Notes under the pieces: model-generated | Database searches by the model: none | The model's input: only the letters and a program-made list of their open reading frames with translations | Told to the model about the DNA's origin: nothing | Program-made: the position numbers and the translations under genes | Assembly (NCBI GenBank): GCA_030248065.1 | Contig: JASAMV010008866.1 | Span: forward strand, 18,337-82,336 | DNA from: Rhynchonema sp. JSB1_4 | Lineage: Eukaryota; Nematoda; Chromadorea; Monhysterida; Xyalidae | Length of the DNA: 64,000 nucleotides | Reading direction: 5' to 3' | Shown here: one piece after another, positions 17,345 through 33,000 of the stretch | How positions within the stretch are numbered: the stretch's first letter is position 1 | How the letters are laid out: every line of letters begins with the position of its first letter

Positions 17345-18066
17345 TAATGTTCTCAGTTTCGTCATCAGTTAATCTGATATTTTGGTATCAATACATCTCG
17401 TGAACAAACTGTAGGCCCGGCCTGTGCATAATTGATGTCAGTCACAGTGTCTCAGTACCCATGTGTAATCTCAATATTGCTCCCATGATTTCTCAATTTA
17501 CATTTCTCGATGGTGCCACTGTTGTATAAACGGTTCTACCCTGTTGATGTATTCAATATTTCGGTTGTTGTTGCCAATTCATAAGATTCTCAGTCACCAG
17601 TTGCGTGTCGGCTTCTTGCGTTGCGGTGGCACAGTTTCAATTCCTTCCTCCACCCTGCGTTCAATACCCAGTTGTGGCTTCTGTCAACTGTGGTTGCCTA
17701 GCAAAAAGTGGGCGGAGTTTGTGTCACATACGTCACCCGTGCACATCAATGCGTGCGCGTGCAGGGTTATTCATACCACATGCGCACTGCGCTTGTGTTT
17801 TGCATGTCTGCTGTTACTAGTCTAGTGTCACAACTCACAAAGCCCCCAACTATAGGTAGGACCAAGCGCAAGTCTTGCATGAGGCTTTGGATTATTTTCA
17901 TGTGCGGATTATAATGTTCGCATACACCTGTCCCCTATTGTGCACTGCTATTCGTTCTCATTAGTGTGTGAACTTTTTTCAGCCATAGCCGCAGTTAATA
18001 AGCCGCTCAGCGAACTAAAACAGCTAATGAACTGATAATTAGCATCATATTCGATCGTCCGACGGC
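17345..18066. other. Intergenic region
   Basis: About 0.7 kb separates the DRAM2-like stop from the first open exon of the nephrin-like gene. It should hold the DRAM2 3' UTR and the nephrin promoter. I see no repeat or further gene. Confidence 0.5.
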
Positions 18067-21000
18067 ATGGATGAGCCCTGCACCAGTCGGCTATCACATG
18101 CTGATGGTCAGCATGGTGAGCCACACATCATCAGTGGAACCGGAACGGAACCTGCACCCAGTTCCGGTGCCATCTCCAGCCACAGTGCTGCGACAACAGT
18201 GATCTCTGCGCCATATAAATCAGCATCGCCAAATCGAGGCAGGAGAAAAGCCAAATTATCATCGCATAATAGGACTTATGCCGGTTCACGCCGTCCAACG
18301 GCGAAATCAAGCCTGATGTTCAACCTGGTCGCTATACTTTGCCTCATGCGTAAGTTGCTGTTTTCTTTTGAGTTTTATTTGCAGATTTCTTATCTCGGTC
18401 TGGTCTGGTTCCGTATTGCCGCATCGTTGCATGAGAACATGATGTATCAATTAGTAGGTTGGTCCCACAATCTTCACATTGCATCTTTCTACCCTCAGGG
18501 TGCAATCCTGGTGATCACAACTGTGAAAAATATGTCATACGGTGCACCTGACTTTTGAGTGTTTGCCTACTTGCACACAAAAACGTTTGCTGTCGCCCCA
18601 AGCGGTCCCGTAGTCCCTAAATAATTCATAAGAACTTCAGTGCGCATCCACAATGTTTGATTAATTGCCATTTTCTTTCAAGTGGTCTGGTCTCCAGCTG
18701 AGCAGTACATAAGCAACGGACTTGTTCTCTGGCTTTTGGCTTGGGTCTGAGTGAACCCGCTGTGAGTGAGAAAGTGAGAAAATATGGGCACATACATACC
18801 CGTTGTGTTTATAAAAAAAGGTTATGTTGTGGATGTTTTTTGTATATTGTAGGTTCGATTATTTTTGCGGTTTGTGTGTGTGTGGATTGCTGACAGTTTT
18901 CTGCGTGGTTTGTCTCACTAACGGTTACAATAACAAGTGTTCCACCATTATTTTCAATTTGAATTGTCGTTCGGTGACACGGAAAGCGAGAATTGTAAAA
19001 TCTGTGATCGAATGATTTGGTCAACGTTGGGCATTGATTGTCTTCGTGTCTTTACGATAGGCCGAAGTGGGAGGCTAGGCCTTAAGTCAAGCCATCTATG
19101 GTGCGTAGAGTGTGTGCACCGGTGCACCAGGTTCACCAGTACCGAACCCACACCTAACTATGTGGTTGATATTGCGGTAAATTGATTATTCGATTTTCGG
19201 TGAAAGTTTACGTGTGAGCACAACACAGAACGTCACGAAACGCAATTATGAACAACGGTACGATAACAGTTCAATCAAATTTGGTTGTCAGGCGAAAAAA
19301 GGAGCCTGTTTTGTGTGTATTGGTATACCTTTGCGGTATTGGAACATGATGTCAAATCAATTTCCAGGGACAATGTGTATGATTTTCATTTTTGTGCGCA
19401 CATGACGTGGACCATGTAACAGGATTAGCTTCCCCCGGTTGTTTTCTGCTGAACACAACAGTCCGTTTTTTATGTTTTCTGGCACGGCCTGCTGTGAGAG
19501 AATTTTATGGGCGTTTTTTCAAATGTGCAACCATAGTGTGCCAAACCAACCAGCCAGGGCATACCATGCGTCGAAATTTCGGTTTTTCGTCCATAGCAGT
19601 GTAGTTACATTTTTTCATGAAATCAACTAACGGGGCGCAGTTGTACACCTGCAGACAACACAATGGATGTATGTACACATGTGCGCAAACTGAACACGGT
19701 TTCATTCCCCTATTGTGTCATGGATTGGAAAACAAACGCCGTGCACTATTGGATGAGAACGGCTTTTCTTCAGAACCTTTTCATGGGCAAGAAATCGTAG
19801 TTTACGATGGGTTTTTCGTGTTTCCTTAATGTTTGCTGCATGCTTCTTGCCTTTGTAAACAAAACGCATGTTGCGCTCGTTCAGGGCAAATGTAAATAAA
19901 CCGGAACAAAAAGCGTTCCAGATAATATAAGCCTTCTAAAAATTTCCCATTACGTTCAAACAACACGGCTCTTTTTATGACAATCTGGTGCAATAAAAGA
20001 GTGCAGTACACCAGGAAGAAGGAAGGCCCAATTTAGCGTGTTTTGCAAACATGATTTTGTCTTGCGGAATTAGTGCTAAGCCATGTACATGCAGGCACGA
20101 CATACAAGCACATGGTCATGCGCAGTGTTCAACAAGTAACACTCGTGGAACTTGTGCCATTCGGTAATCACGACAAGGTTGAGGGCCATTTATCTTTGAA
20201 GTGAGAACAGGTTATTGGCGTTCGGTCGTTCTTGGAGTTCGCGTTGATTATGTAGTTCAAATTTTAGTCTTTGGGTTATCCCTCAGGCTATCATTCCAAC
20301 GTCAGACACCATCCTGCATTGGCTTGGTCTGGCTGTCACCCGAATTGGACCAGTACCCCCAATAGCGCATGTGCAATGTTGATGTTGTTATGCATGTCTT
20401 CGGGTGCTCTGCTACTGCAGACAGCCGCGTGCGTGTAAGAATCAGTCTTGGCCTTGGCTTGGTGTTTGTCACACGCAGAGTCACTTGGGGCGAACATCTC
20501 TGCAGGCGGATGGATATTTGTGCATGTTTGTGATGACGGCACTTTGGTGTGCTTGCAGTGGATCTTCCTAGGTAATATCTTCGCTGTTAAAGTGAGCGGG
20601 CGAATCCAAGTCAGTGATCTCAGACAAAATTGATTGATTCCCACAGCACGCGTGCGCTAGCCACTCAACGCCGCGGCTGGTTTGTGCTGCGGGTGGGTGG
20701 TGAAAGGGCTAGTTTTGCATAATGCTCGATTTCAATCGCGTATAAATGGGGATTTCGGGCAAAAACCGCTTATTGCTCGCTCGTTCAGCAGTACTCTTTT
20801 TGCTGGAAAAGCACTTCAGCAAACAGCTGGCTGCTTGTGCGGGTGAACATTCTCAAGCGTGAATTTTCGCATTACTACTTTTTATGGAAGTGGTGCTTGG
20901 CGGACAAGACTGGAATCTAATGTGCACCTGTATGGGGCCTGGTTTCGTGAGAATATTACCCAGAATTCTCTGGTTTTACAACTTGTCGTTATGTGATGTT

Positions 21001-24000
21001 AGCTTGGCTAGAGCTTGCTTCAATGCGTTTGAGTAAATAGAAATGACATGACAACATTATTGTGGAAAGGGTGTGGTCAAGCTGAGTTATAGCAAGCTGG
21101 AACTATGTTTGCAGCGATGTACAGTACATTGGTTTTGTTTACCTATTTACCGAACAGCTTACCAAACAAACAAACACCAAGTCACACTGCATATTGATAT
21201 GATAACAACGTGGTCTGTCTAATCGTGTGTGTAAGTGTGTCTCTGCCAGTGTAGACCACGTCCGATCCAAATTGACGCAACGCTCCATACAAAGTGCATG
21301 CTGGAACACAAACATGGGTGTAAGTCTAGTCGAGAAAGAAGAGTTGGGACAACTTTTGCGAAAGGGAATTTTGGGTCTCATGTTCAATTGACATGGAGAT
21401 GCTGAACTTTTACAGGTGTGACAGATATGTAGCGCCTTTTTTCAATTTCGACTTAGGTATGCACAGAGCAAAACGTGACAGTAATCCGTCATCAATACAA
21501 TGTTCCCACGTTGTCATACCACACGCCGACCACAGGGTGATGTCAAAAACCGTTTTTAGACCATTTCACCATTATTATCAGTCGATTTGTATAGTTTGTG
21601 TTCCGTAAAGGTGCGTGGAAGTCTGTCTATTTCGTTGAAATCATAAAATGAACGTATGCCTGAGTGAGAACACGTTTATAAATAAATAAACATGGCTCCC
21701 GTCTGTGGGAACGGGGCAGTTTACGCGATTAACGCCAAAATTCGTACTACAACTGTACGGATTCATGTAAAACCACATGTATACCAATTTTAAACTGTTT
21801 CATGCGTTTTATAGCGTCGTCGACTTTACGAACCACACAATTGTTGAATTACGTGGATAAATTTTAGATTTTATCATAATTTCAGGAGATTTCTTCTTGA
21901 TAGCGTTTGGGCGTGCCAGCTGCGGTGTGTACAATATGTTACTTCAAATACTCCGTTTAAAAATATATTTATGTTGTTTTTATTGCGAGATGTAACATCC
22001 CATCCACTTGTGATAGATATCCTATAAATTAGGGAACATGGGTTACAGCTTGACAACATAAAAAACAAACATAAAAATTGCCTGGAATTACTTTTCACCA
22101 GGCAGGTCACGCCTGGTGGTTCTGAGCAAGGAATTTGAATTGAAAAAATTACAAGAGCTTTTCTGCCGACTTTGTTTGATGTTTATTATGCAAACAACAT
22201 TACAAGGTCAATGGCCACACGTGAATGTACAGGCGATTTTGAAATTTTTGGGGTTTTATCCGTCAAATAATCCAAAAATTGGTGTAAATTTCTGCAAATT
22301 AGGATTACAACATCGCACACGCGACCACCCACGACCGGCGATATCATGTAATCAAAATCAACACTCTAGTTTCACGCCACTGCACCTTGTGTGCCTTTCT
22401 GTGAAACAATTTGATTGTTATAGACCGCTGCCAATTTCGATGCACAAACAAACTAAGTTTTAGCAGTTCAAGTTCTGTGTCTGGATGACTCGGTTCTGGG
22501 GAGTTTGCACTGAAATAAGGACGCTTTATATCACGTGCGCGGACACTATTTTCACGATGCATAATTGCGACAGGCCATACGTGTAAGACCTCGGTGAGTC
22601 TTCGTGATCGGTCTGATCCTGTCTTGACGTGAATTCTCGTTGAAAAGCAATATTCCTCGCACTTGTATATGTACAATACTTTGAAACATCACCCTAACTG
22701 GATCAGCACTCACGTTTCAAATCCTATGTCAAATGCCTCTGATTGCTTGTCAATTGAATGTGTAAGATAAAAAATCCAAAGATTGGACCAAACTGATCAC
22801 CAAGTTTCAAACAGTACCCACCGGCGTTAGTGTCACGCGTTTTGTCACGTTTGAGACACACACACGTGCGGATAATGGGAATAGCAGTTGATATTGGATA
22901 TGCGAAGACTGAAGGCTGGACGGACTTTCATATGAAATAAGACAATTTAGTGCGTGAGCGATTGACAGCCGAAATAAAATAAGAAAGTGCCCCCCAAATT
23001 GTGTCCCATAAGTGTCAGTTTGTCGTCAAATGTCTTCGGGACGAAGCGTTACCCCAAACATGCACACACGCATCTACATAGGTGTATGTAATTTACAACA
23101 TGGTTCGAGCACTCTCGCAGCAGCACGTGTATGCACAAACCCGATGTTCACTTTCAAATTGCGATATGATTTTATATAGCCAAACTCGGCTTCAGACTTA
23201 CATTATATCATACGAATATCGGATTTGTAAGTCAAGTGCACACCATGGGGGTGTGCGTATGTCTATGTGATGTTGCGTCATATCTTGGGAATCCCTGATG
23301 GGTCAGCGCAGCTGACTTTCATGTAACAATAGCCAACAAAAGTTGTTCAAAAACCAAAAATCCCGCGCACAAAACTAGAACGAACCCCGTGGTAGGTGTA
23401 CATTACGTATTCACAATGTTATTGCGACGAATATTGTGGGCTTGCACAATGTTACGCAATGCACCGGAACAAAGCACATCAGATCCCCCAGGTGTTGGAC
23501 GCTTTTGTGCGCAATACAAACAAGCGCAGAAAGGAATAATATGAAAAGCAAAGCGAGAAGCGTGTGAAAAACGCATCAACCCGTTTTCTGTTGTGATGCT
23601 TATTATTGTATTTTGTTGTTGTTTGCTGTGCTTGAAGGTGTTCCAGGATCAATATAAACCTAACAAAGGGGCCTGATTATTCGCAAGCACATGCTGCAAT
23701 ATCTCACCAATCCTTTCTTTGCGTAATCCGGCTAATCGGTGTGAAATCCCCCCAGATTTCAATTGTGGGCAATTTTCGCTCTCTTTCGTGTTGAATAGGA
23801 AATAAAAGGCTCCTGAACAAACTATCCGGTTACAGTTAATGTATAGGTAACATATGTAGATAGGATACGAAATGGTCTTTCCAGACACTTGAAACTCTTG
23901 TAGTACAAGCCGAGTAAGTGCAGTATTGTCTGTTGTGTCCTAGAGTGCAAGATAAATCCCCACACGGCCGTCCAGATGTGGCGAGGGCGTCGGGTTTATG

Positions 24001-27000
24001 CAACGGACTTGACTGCTTTGTATAGTGAACGGTTTATGTGTTGATTTACTGCCTGTTTTGTACAAGCCAGCCCTCCGGGTGTACAAGTACAGTGTACATT
24101 TACCGCACACCACACGCAAGACACACAGTTTGGCATTCAAAACAGCAAGATTTTCTGAACTCTTTTCTTCACTGATGATAAGTGCCTTGGCTTGGTCTAC
24201 AGTACGTTTTGGTTGTGGGTTGTTTACTTGTGGCCGGCTGGTTGCGAGGGGATAGGATACCAACACACGCCCGCAAGATATAAAATATTTTCTATTTACT
24301 CTTTCTTCGACGGAAGCTTAGCATATTCTACTGTATGTTTCGCCGGGTTGTTGAAATTATATTTGAATTGGCTCGTTTGTTATCGCAAGGTACGAGCGGG
24401 GTTTGTATTTCAACTTTGAGGTACCACCTCAACTGTGGTGCAATCAGTTGCGAAAACAACAACAAAAATACTGATATACATGCACAATGCCGCATGCCAT
24501 TATTTCTCACATTAAAATGTTGTGTGTTTATTATTTATCCGGAGTAAACTTTGGCCTGTGGTATCGACAATTATTGGTCTGTGTGTGCATGGAGGGATGG
24601 GGTACTGCTCATGATACCAAGAATTCCAATTTGAAGGTACCATACCAATAAACGTAGATGTTTGCGGTATTTACAACGGCACAACAAGGCGAAATTTAAG
24701 TTGGGCTAATAAAAACGCGTGAAATTTGAATAATGCATTGCATGTTTGGGCGAATCAGTTAATTTTATCGAAACTTCTCCATGCATGTTGTCATGGCAGA
24801 AGGGACAAATTATATTTTTTGATGAATTTCGTCCGCAAACCAATATGGCTATTCACATACACCGTTAATTCGGTTTTTATGATGATATGAACATTTTGGT
24901 GTGCCATCAAAAGTTGGTATCATGCATGCCTATCGATCGTAGCAAACAGGTTTTTGTTTCGCAGAATACACTGCTTTGACATGTGCATTGAAAGGTTTGG
25001 TCTCGTCATGCCTTTATGTACGTACGTTGTTGCTGTTTTTATCTACCTGCTGCGATCTCTAAACCGGAATGTTATGGTCAACAAATGTTTGCGGGCTTTT
25101 TTTGAAAGTTGGGGAAAATATATACGTAATAACCTGGAATGTTGTGTTTTTCGTAAAGTTTTGTTGTGAAAATATGCATTAAAGTTTTCGATTACATTCG
25201 TAAGCGGTGTTTGTGTGAACGTCTGATACACTGAAACGCATGGTACTAAAATTCTGACCGTATAACAGGATCAAAATTGTTGACTGGATCCCACTGAAGT
25301 CATGGTCAATTTAGTGATCACCGTGGGGAGAGACGCAATTTTGTTTTGCACTCGTTCGTTGAGATAATTGTGGGCTGTTGCGCAGAGGTGTGCAGTTGTT
25401 TTGACAAAATCGGTGAACATCCTGTCGCGAATTGTTGTTGTCATTGGTGAGGGCCCTAATTTTAAATACGGGGCACATCTTTACAGTCAGTTTGCAACGC
25501 CACTTATAATTGCTCCGGAACACGTGTGACATTGAATTTTATTTATGCCACACAATTTTTTTTTGTTTTTCGCAACTTTCTCCCGCGTTCAAGAATTCCG
25601 TCTTGAATTCTGTGGAAAATGGTCATGTTTCGGATGTATAAGAACGGAGCTTGCCGACGTTTGTTGTGTGATTCATAGCTTTTATGAACAGAATATTCAT
25701 GCTGTAATACGTTTTACGGTTTTTATTTAGTCCTTTCTTATAGTAGTTTTGTGCTTTCGTGTTTTTAAGGTGTCGTATATTCTGGCATTGGGGTCTTATT
25801 AAAGGTACGCCTCCAGGGGGACAGTAAAATCGAAAGCGTCACAACAAATGATGATCGAATGAAAGAGAAAATTTCAAGCCGACCTGGAAATTAAAAACGA
25901 TGATATAGGACAAAAATGTATAAAAATTCGAAATCAGAGGGACTGGAATCTTGAACAAAAACTACATAAACTTTCGTCCTGGATTAGTGGGAGCGGTGGG
26001 CTCGCAATTTTTTTTAGTATCGATATTATACGAGTACATACCTAAACACTTACCGTTATAACGAATGCGCGCTTGGAATAACGTATGTACACACCTCTCG
26101 TCCTCTCCGATACATATGGTACCTACAGTATGTACGTACGTATAGCAAATCCTCAGATGACCTTACGAATCTGTAGATATTGGCCAGTATAACCACATCT
26201 TCATGAGGTCAGATGAAGATGCCTTACCACGGTGCCGCACCTGATATTATTTCGGTATGAATGCACCCGCCGGGATAGGGCTACTGCTGGTTTTCTCTTT
26301 CACTGATGGCCGCAGGAGCTTGATATATTGATTTGGAATAACATTGCGATAAATGCGACAAAAAATAGGACTTATGCACGAAAAAATGACGTGGCTTTTT
26401 CGTGTTGTCTTATAAATTTGCGGGGGAATGGGGAACCAAACATTTCCAGTTGATTTCCTGATGCCAGATACCCACCCACTGATGCGTGTGCATAATTGTT
26501 GAGATTCGTTAATTAGAATGCAGGACTGGTTGCGCCCTAAATGCATTTCTGCCATTGTACCCAGAATGTGCAACTTTGGCATTTTTACTCCAGAAAGGGA
26601 TTTATTCGATGTGATTGACGATATTTTTTGGCCATTTTTTGCGGATAATGACACTCAAACCAAAGGGCTCACAATGCTAATTCACCTGCGTCACGCACTA
26701 TAAGGCATGAATATGCAGATTTTCCATCCTGAACAACTGAGGTACACCTTGAAGGTTTCCATGAAGGTGCGTGGGCTCCCACACAGATTTCATGTATACA
26801 TACATATATGACTGATGCTAAGTAATATTGGGATTATCGAAGCAAGACCAATGGATAATTGTGGGCCCTTATCTAATGTCAGAGGGCCGGTAGAATAGAG
26901 AGTCAGATATGAAAGATCGGTGGTGCTTGTGAGGCTTAGTTTGTTTACTCGTTTGACTGGATTGAAACCTTAGGGCAGGTGAAAGAACCCATGCGAGTAC

Positions 27001-30000
27001 TGAATATTGGTACAGAAATGGGACATGCTTGGTTCTTTCTGGGTACAAATTTACAGCTACATATCTTCACACACAAAGGATTAATGGGAGCAGCAATTAC
27101 AATTTAGCACTCAGGCCTTCTGTTGGCTTCACACCTCACGAGGTAGATATGTATGTACCTAGATTTGTATGTCCTTTTATACACGTACATATACGTACGT
27201 AAGATGCACATGTGTTGACAGCTGCGTAAACATGGGGATTTGGCAAGATGCAAAGGTGTAATTGAGAAAATGGAGGGCTTGAATTGCAGACATTTTAGAG
27301 AGAGTGCCATTTGAGAAATTGGCATGCGCTGGGAATGATTGCTATAAAAAACAATGCAATGAACAGAGGGACCGTGTTAAAACGAAAGGCGATGGAAGCA
27401 TAGACCAGACTGGCTTGAGGACAAAGCAGCAGGTGAAACATCAACCACATTTCAGCATGTCTCTTTCTACACGTCGCACACGCTCAATCTACGGACTACC
27501 CATTCGTGTCCCAACCTCGACTCGAGCCGTATTTTGTGACCGAAGGTCGACAAAGTGACACGATCAATTGTGCCGTCAGTTCGGAGTACGCGCGCGACAG
27601 CGAATACTCGTTGAAATGGACCAAAGTGATCAGTGGGAAACCGAGGTGAGTATGACCACTGTGTCTGATTGGTGATGTTTCAGTTTGCATTTCGGGGTGA
27701 TTTGTGGAAACCTGTGTTCATGTTTGAACTCATATTTCAGTTTTAGCTCGTCAGGTATGTACATAGTAACCCAACGGTTTGTTGTTGTGCATTTCGGTGG
27801 GCGCCACTGGTACTGTGGCCTGTGATCACATGTCTTGCCACTGATGGGCATGATAACAAAGATAACACTTTTTATACATTTTTGGACAATTCTACCCACC
27901 TATAGACATCTACAGTATCCCACATTTTGAACACGACACGGCGAACTACATACATACATACTTATGTCAGTCTGGTAACCATAAGTGATCGTCATTGTTA
28001 CGAGTTTTGCTGGGTCTCCGCTTTGGGCTTAGTCTCAGGCCCATGCAATTGGAGTGTTATGTACAATAACATCCCTGAGCACTTCAAAACCACCGTATCC
28101 GCATTCTACAGAGATGTATCCCTACGCGACGCGGTCTACCGTCCCGACCACTACCAATTGGACCAATCAGCTGCGACCGGCGCCTACAACCTGCGCATCC
28201 TGAATGTCACCTATGAGTTGGACAATGGCACATTCTTTTGTCAATTGTTGGGTCCACCGGGACACATCTACGACTCGCAACCGGCCCGAGTGGTCGTGCT
28301 CAGTGAGTGCATGGGTGGCCTGCTTTGTTTTAGACAAACGGACAACAATAACTAAGGCCTTGGTTCAGGCATACACGTGGGCTAAAGACATAAATTCAGC
28401 CCAACAATAGTATACCACTGCACTGCAAGATTATAGTGTATTTTTATCACAATTACCAGACCCGCTGTCGTACTTACCTCTTTATCCACAAACAGATAAT
28501 CGAATCAACCCTTTTTGTGTGCGTTTATTCCATAATGTCTTTCTGAACTCACCGTGGTTCAATCGTTTTCTGGGCCATGTGGGTTCGCATGAGTGACTTT
28601 TGGAGGTGCGAAAGTTTTTTTTCAACTTTTGCCGATGTTTTTCAAACTGCAAAAGATCGGCCTAAATTAAGTCAACAATTCATGGAGAGAATTTTGTTTT
28701 GATTTATTATTACATCCGCCTCTCAAGGCATGTATGTTCCGCAATACTTTTTTTCATAAAAATAAACACAAGTTGTAAATTAAAATTAGGTCATCAAACT
28801 ATTATATTTGAGCAAATAGCCCTGGATGTGCGATTCATGATGAGCGAGAAATTGCGAAATCGAGAAAAGAGAATATTGCGAGAAAGTGAGAAATCTTTTT
28901 GAAGTTTAGCTGATATTGCATTACGTTGCGGCGAATCAAAGCTTGTTATTTTTCCAATCAAAAAGTTTCATGATCTCAAGCAAATTTCAGTTTCAAACCA
29001 GAACAGCACATGTGCGTATACGTGCAGAGCCTCAAAGAAGACAAGGCCCTTCCGGTTTTTACTTCATGCGCGTGAAATGCGTTAGAGACTGGTTGACTGA
29101 CCTTTATATTATAACAATTGAATTGACTTTCGTATTCAGGGAACACCCATAATTGCAGAATATGCACTTGCGCTTTTCACAACATCTATCAATTCAGAGA
29201 TAGGCAGCCCTTTAATGATATGGAGTGGAAAAATTCGCCCTTCCGCTGTTAACGCATACTTATGGGGGAGTTGAAATTTATATTTCTAAATTTTTTCTAA
29301 TTTTATATATTGCGTGCAGTAATATTGACACGATTTATAGAGCGCTGGGTCAAATTTTACTTAAACGCAAGCGCACGCACGGGCTTGAAACGCGGAAATC
29401 GATATGCAAGATATTTTTACTACCAAGGGTGCGCTATCACAGACTAGGGGCCCAGGGGATAAATGTAAATTGAATAAAATGTTTTTATATGATGGAAATT
29501 GCTTGCTGCCACACACGCTGCGTATTTCAATTGTCTGGCCAACCAAACCAAAGCCGTTTTCCGGTTTCCGATGTGTGTGGGTATGCGTGGTTTTTAGATT
29601 GATAGGGATCTAGATTTTGTTAGATGTAGTACATATTATATATCCAAATCATGATTATAATCCCAGAAATATAGTGTTACAAACATAATCTATCATTTTA
29701 TCCCAAAGTTTTGGTCTCCGTTTCGTGGCAGGGTCAAAATGTGAGCAATTGCTTATTAATCAGTGTGTTGACAGTTTAGTCAAGGTTTAATGGGACGTTC
29801 TTGGGGTTGAAGGTACGTTTTGATTGACGTGATAAGAGTTGGCCTGCATGATTTTATATCGTCGGGATATTTTTTGGTCAAACAAGAACTTCTTTAGAAG
29901 GACCTCGGGATACCATTTGCTTGTTTAATGAATGGGTGATGCAAATATAGTCCAGCCACGTGCTCATGAGACGATTCTTCTTAAAGCTAGCTTGGTTGGC

Positions 30001-33000
30001 CAGATTCAAAAATGCGCCGGTTACACGGGTTTTCGCAAACAAAAGAAAGAGGGGGGCGGAGAAACAAACACCCCCCGCCGGCTGCCCTCTTTTTTTTGCT
30101 CCTCGCCGACCCCCCCCTCCCCACCACCCATTTTCAAAAGAGACCCCCCCCCTCTCTATACGTATTCATCCTCTGCAATACTCACTCAACGCAACACAAA
30201 CCCGTTTATGAATAACCGTAATAATACCAGGGCAGAACTTCTTACTGTCTCCAAATTCACCGACTCTGTGTTACTGCACAAAAGCTTATTTGACCCGTAA
30301 AAAATCGGCGTCTAACGTTACTATATTGACATTGGGGCGGTGTGTCGCTTTGGTGCACCACAGACAGCTACTGATCGATGGGTGAGATTAGGATACTGGA
30401 TGGATATTTGGGTTTTATGGGATAGGGGCTAGGTACAGTATGCATTGTACTTTGAATCACCCCGCTAATTAGTGTAGTTTTGCTCATTGCAATTTGCTTC
30501 CGATGTGCTCAAACGAGGGGACAGACGATTCACATTCCAGTAACTGAGGTGTCCCAAGGGAATCATGTACATTACATACATATCCCATGTTGATCACTTT
30601 ACGTTAGGTTCACTGGATGATGTCTATCCTATAGTCTCTCACTGTTGTTATTGCATCTTGGAATAGTATCGCCAGCGAAGGTAATACTCACATGTGCCCG
30701 TAAACTGTTCCACGTTAGATACACGCAAACGCAAGGACATAAGTCTACGAATACAGTGTCTTATCACAAGGTGGCTCGACAGCACACTGCGGCAGCAACA
30801 TTGCATGATACATAAACAGTACCCAAAAATCTGTTAACCTCCAAACAATCAGTGATGACTAATTCAGTAGATTAGATGTTGGTTGATACAGTGTGCGCAC
30901 GTGCGTGATACCAAAGTGATGAGCAAAATTTGTTTACCGTTCCATGCTGGGATTTGTCCACGAACAGTCTCGTTACAGTTTTGCCGTGTGTCACGCAACG
31001 TTGACTGTAATCAAACAACACTTTGCACAATACGGCCCAAACAAGCAAGTACATATGTATAGATAACGGCTCGCTTCAGTCTGCGACGCGACACGAAATA
31101 ATATGACGAATTATAAATTCCAACTTGGTGCGCCATAACACATCACTCAAACTCTTTTCTCTTTCACCGACAAGATACCGTTTTGATGGCATCTCCGAAG
31201 ACTGAAATCGTGTTTAACACGCCTGTTTACACCTTATAACCCACGCGCGTATGCATATGTGCACTAACATGTCATGTTCGTGCATGCACAGGGTACACTG
31301 TACTGCACAAAGTCGGGGAACTGGTGCACTGGGGTCACAGTGGATGCGTGTGTTATGCCAGATGTTTCTACATCACGCTGGGTTCCACAGGCTACAATAT
31401 AAAAAAACTTGGGCTGCATCCTCATAAAATATCCGATGGCTGCCGCAACCAACTTCCTTCAAATCTCATGAAGACACAGTCACCAAACGATCCAGAGCCC
31501 GAAATCCCTAAAGTCAGTTAGTTCTTCAGAGGTTACCGCTAAACAACGGCTGCTGCTTTTGATGCAATTTTGTACACAACAGACACACACACACACGCTG
31601 CTACTGCAGCACACACAAACACGCACAATTTCAAGGTTACCGAATCTCCCGTGGTGCGTACAGTTTAAAGACGCGGGACCAACCATAAAAAGTGAATGAA
31701 TGAAAATCAAATTACGTGACACGTTGCCCGCAGTATACCAAGGGTGTTTGATAATCAAAATGGAATTTGTTTGATTTCAATGTGTACAATTTTGAAATTG
31801 CGCTATTTTTCTTATTTTTATCTCCAAAAAAGCGTCGCCTTGCGGAGTACTGAATGTTTTGACACCTGCAGCGGGAAAAAGGGGAAAGGGAATGAATCAT
31901 TTTTGGTATTGCACTTCACAAACGGTAGGGGACAAAGGAAAACTACACAGCGTGTCATGCACATGAAACTGCGCATGCGCATTCCGTGTGTGGGTGTGTA
32001 ATAAATCGGTACGCAGCGCGAAAGTTTCGCGAACTAAATAAAAATTTGGGGAACTACTGAACAAAAAACGTCTCCAAATTGTGCTTGACGGGGGATTATC
32101 TGTTTGATTGTCAAGGCTATGGCTCTGGTATAGAAACATTTAGGAACCACAACCTTAACATAAATTTAAAAATCTGAATCATTTTCTTTGCAGGACGCCC
32201 TGAGCACCCGACAATCAGCCAGGAGCCGGGCAGCCCCGTCAGTGAAGGTGGTCTGCTTGAGTCGACTTGTGAGTCAGTTGGGGGCAATCCGCCGCCCGAG
32301 ATCACGTGGAAATACAGCGGGGGCAACCCTGTGCCGAAGGAATGGGCCACAATGACACACGCTACCGACTTGGTGTCACCCACGAGGAGTCAATTGAGGT
32401 CGGTTATCAAGGGTGAGGCCCAGAAGTCTGTTTTAAATTTTGCCTGGGTCATGGCAGGAACCTGCTGTTATCATGGCCATACCTATAGGTAATGCGTTGA
32501 AGAGATAATTTGGTAACCGAACAATAAAATGATTTCAGAGAAAAAAACATCGCATATTTTTCAGGTTCACAGCCGAGGCCAAAATGAACGGTCAATACTT
32601 CGAGTGTCATGTTTGGAATGAGGCGATGCGAGGCGATAACGAACCCATGGTGGTGCACACACGCAGAGTGGAGGTATAGTCCATCCATCAGCTCATGGCA
32701 CTTTTTTTCAGCTGAAAAGCTTGGTAGGATCCAGTGCTGTTCCAGTTCCGGTTGGCCTACGAAAAAGAAATGAAAGAGAAATTGGTTTTTATTTTATTTT
32801 TGTGCGCCGTTTTCTTTGACATTGCCTTGCGGAGGAACAGTTTTTCACAAGGAAACCTGAACCTACTAGACAAAGGTTCCATGAGTTGATGGGTGGACTA
32901 TATGTGGGATTCGATGTTGTGTTATTGAAACATCAACCAGCTTGTGAGAGCTAATCGTAGGCCCATGCACACCACGTCCATAGATAGGTACCGGTCTGAT

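Noticed and set aside
18350..18558. Continuation of the 163-residue open frame at 18067
   Set aside because: A strong donor (GTAAGT) follows at 18350 and the spliced product makes a proper signal peptide, so the tail beyond it is read as intron.
20336..20644. Overlapping open frames on both strands in intron 1 of the nephrin-like gene
   Set aside because: No family similarity, no splice-consistent structure, and frames of similar length on both strands.
29932..30300. 122-residue open frame with Pro-rich segment
   Set aside because: It is produced by a C-rich simple stretch; all three plus frames stay open there.
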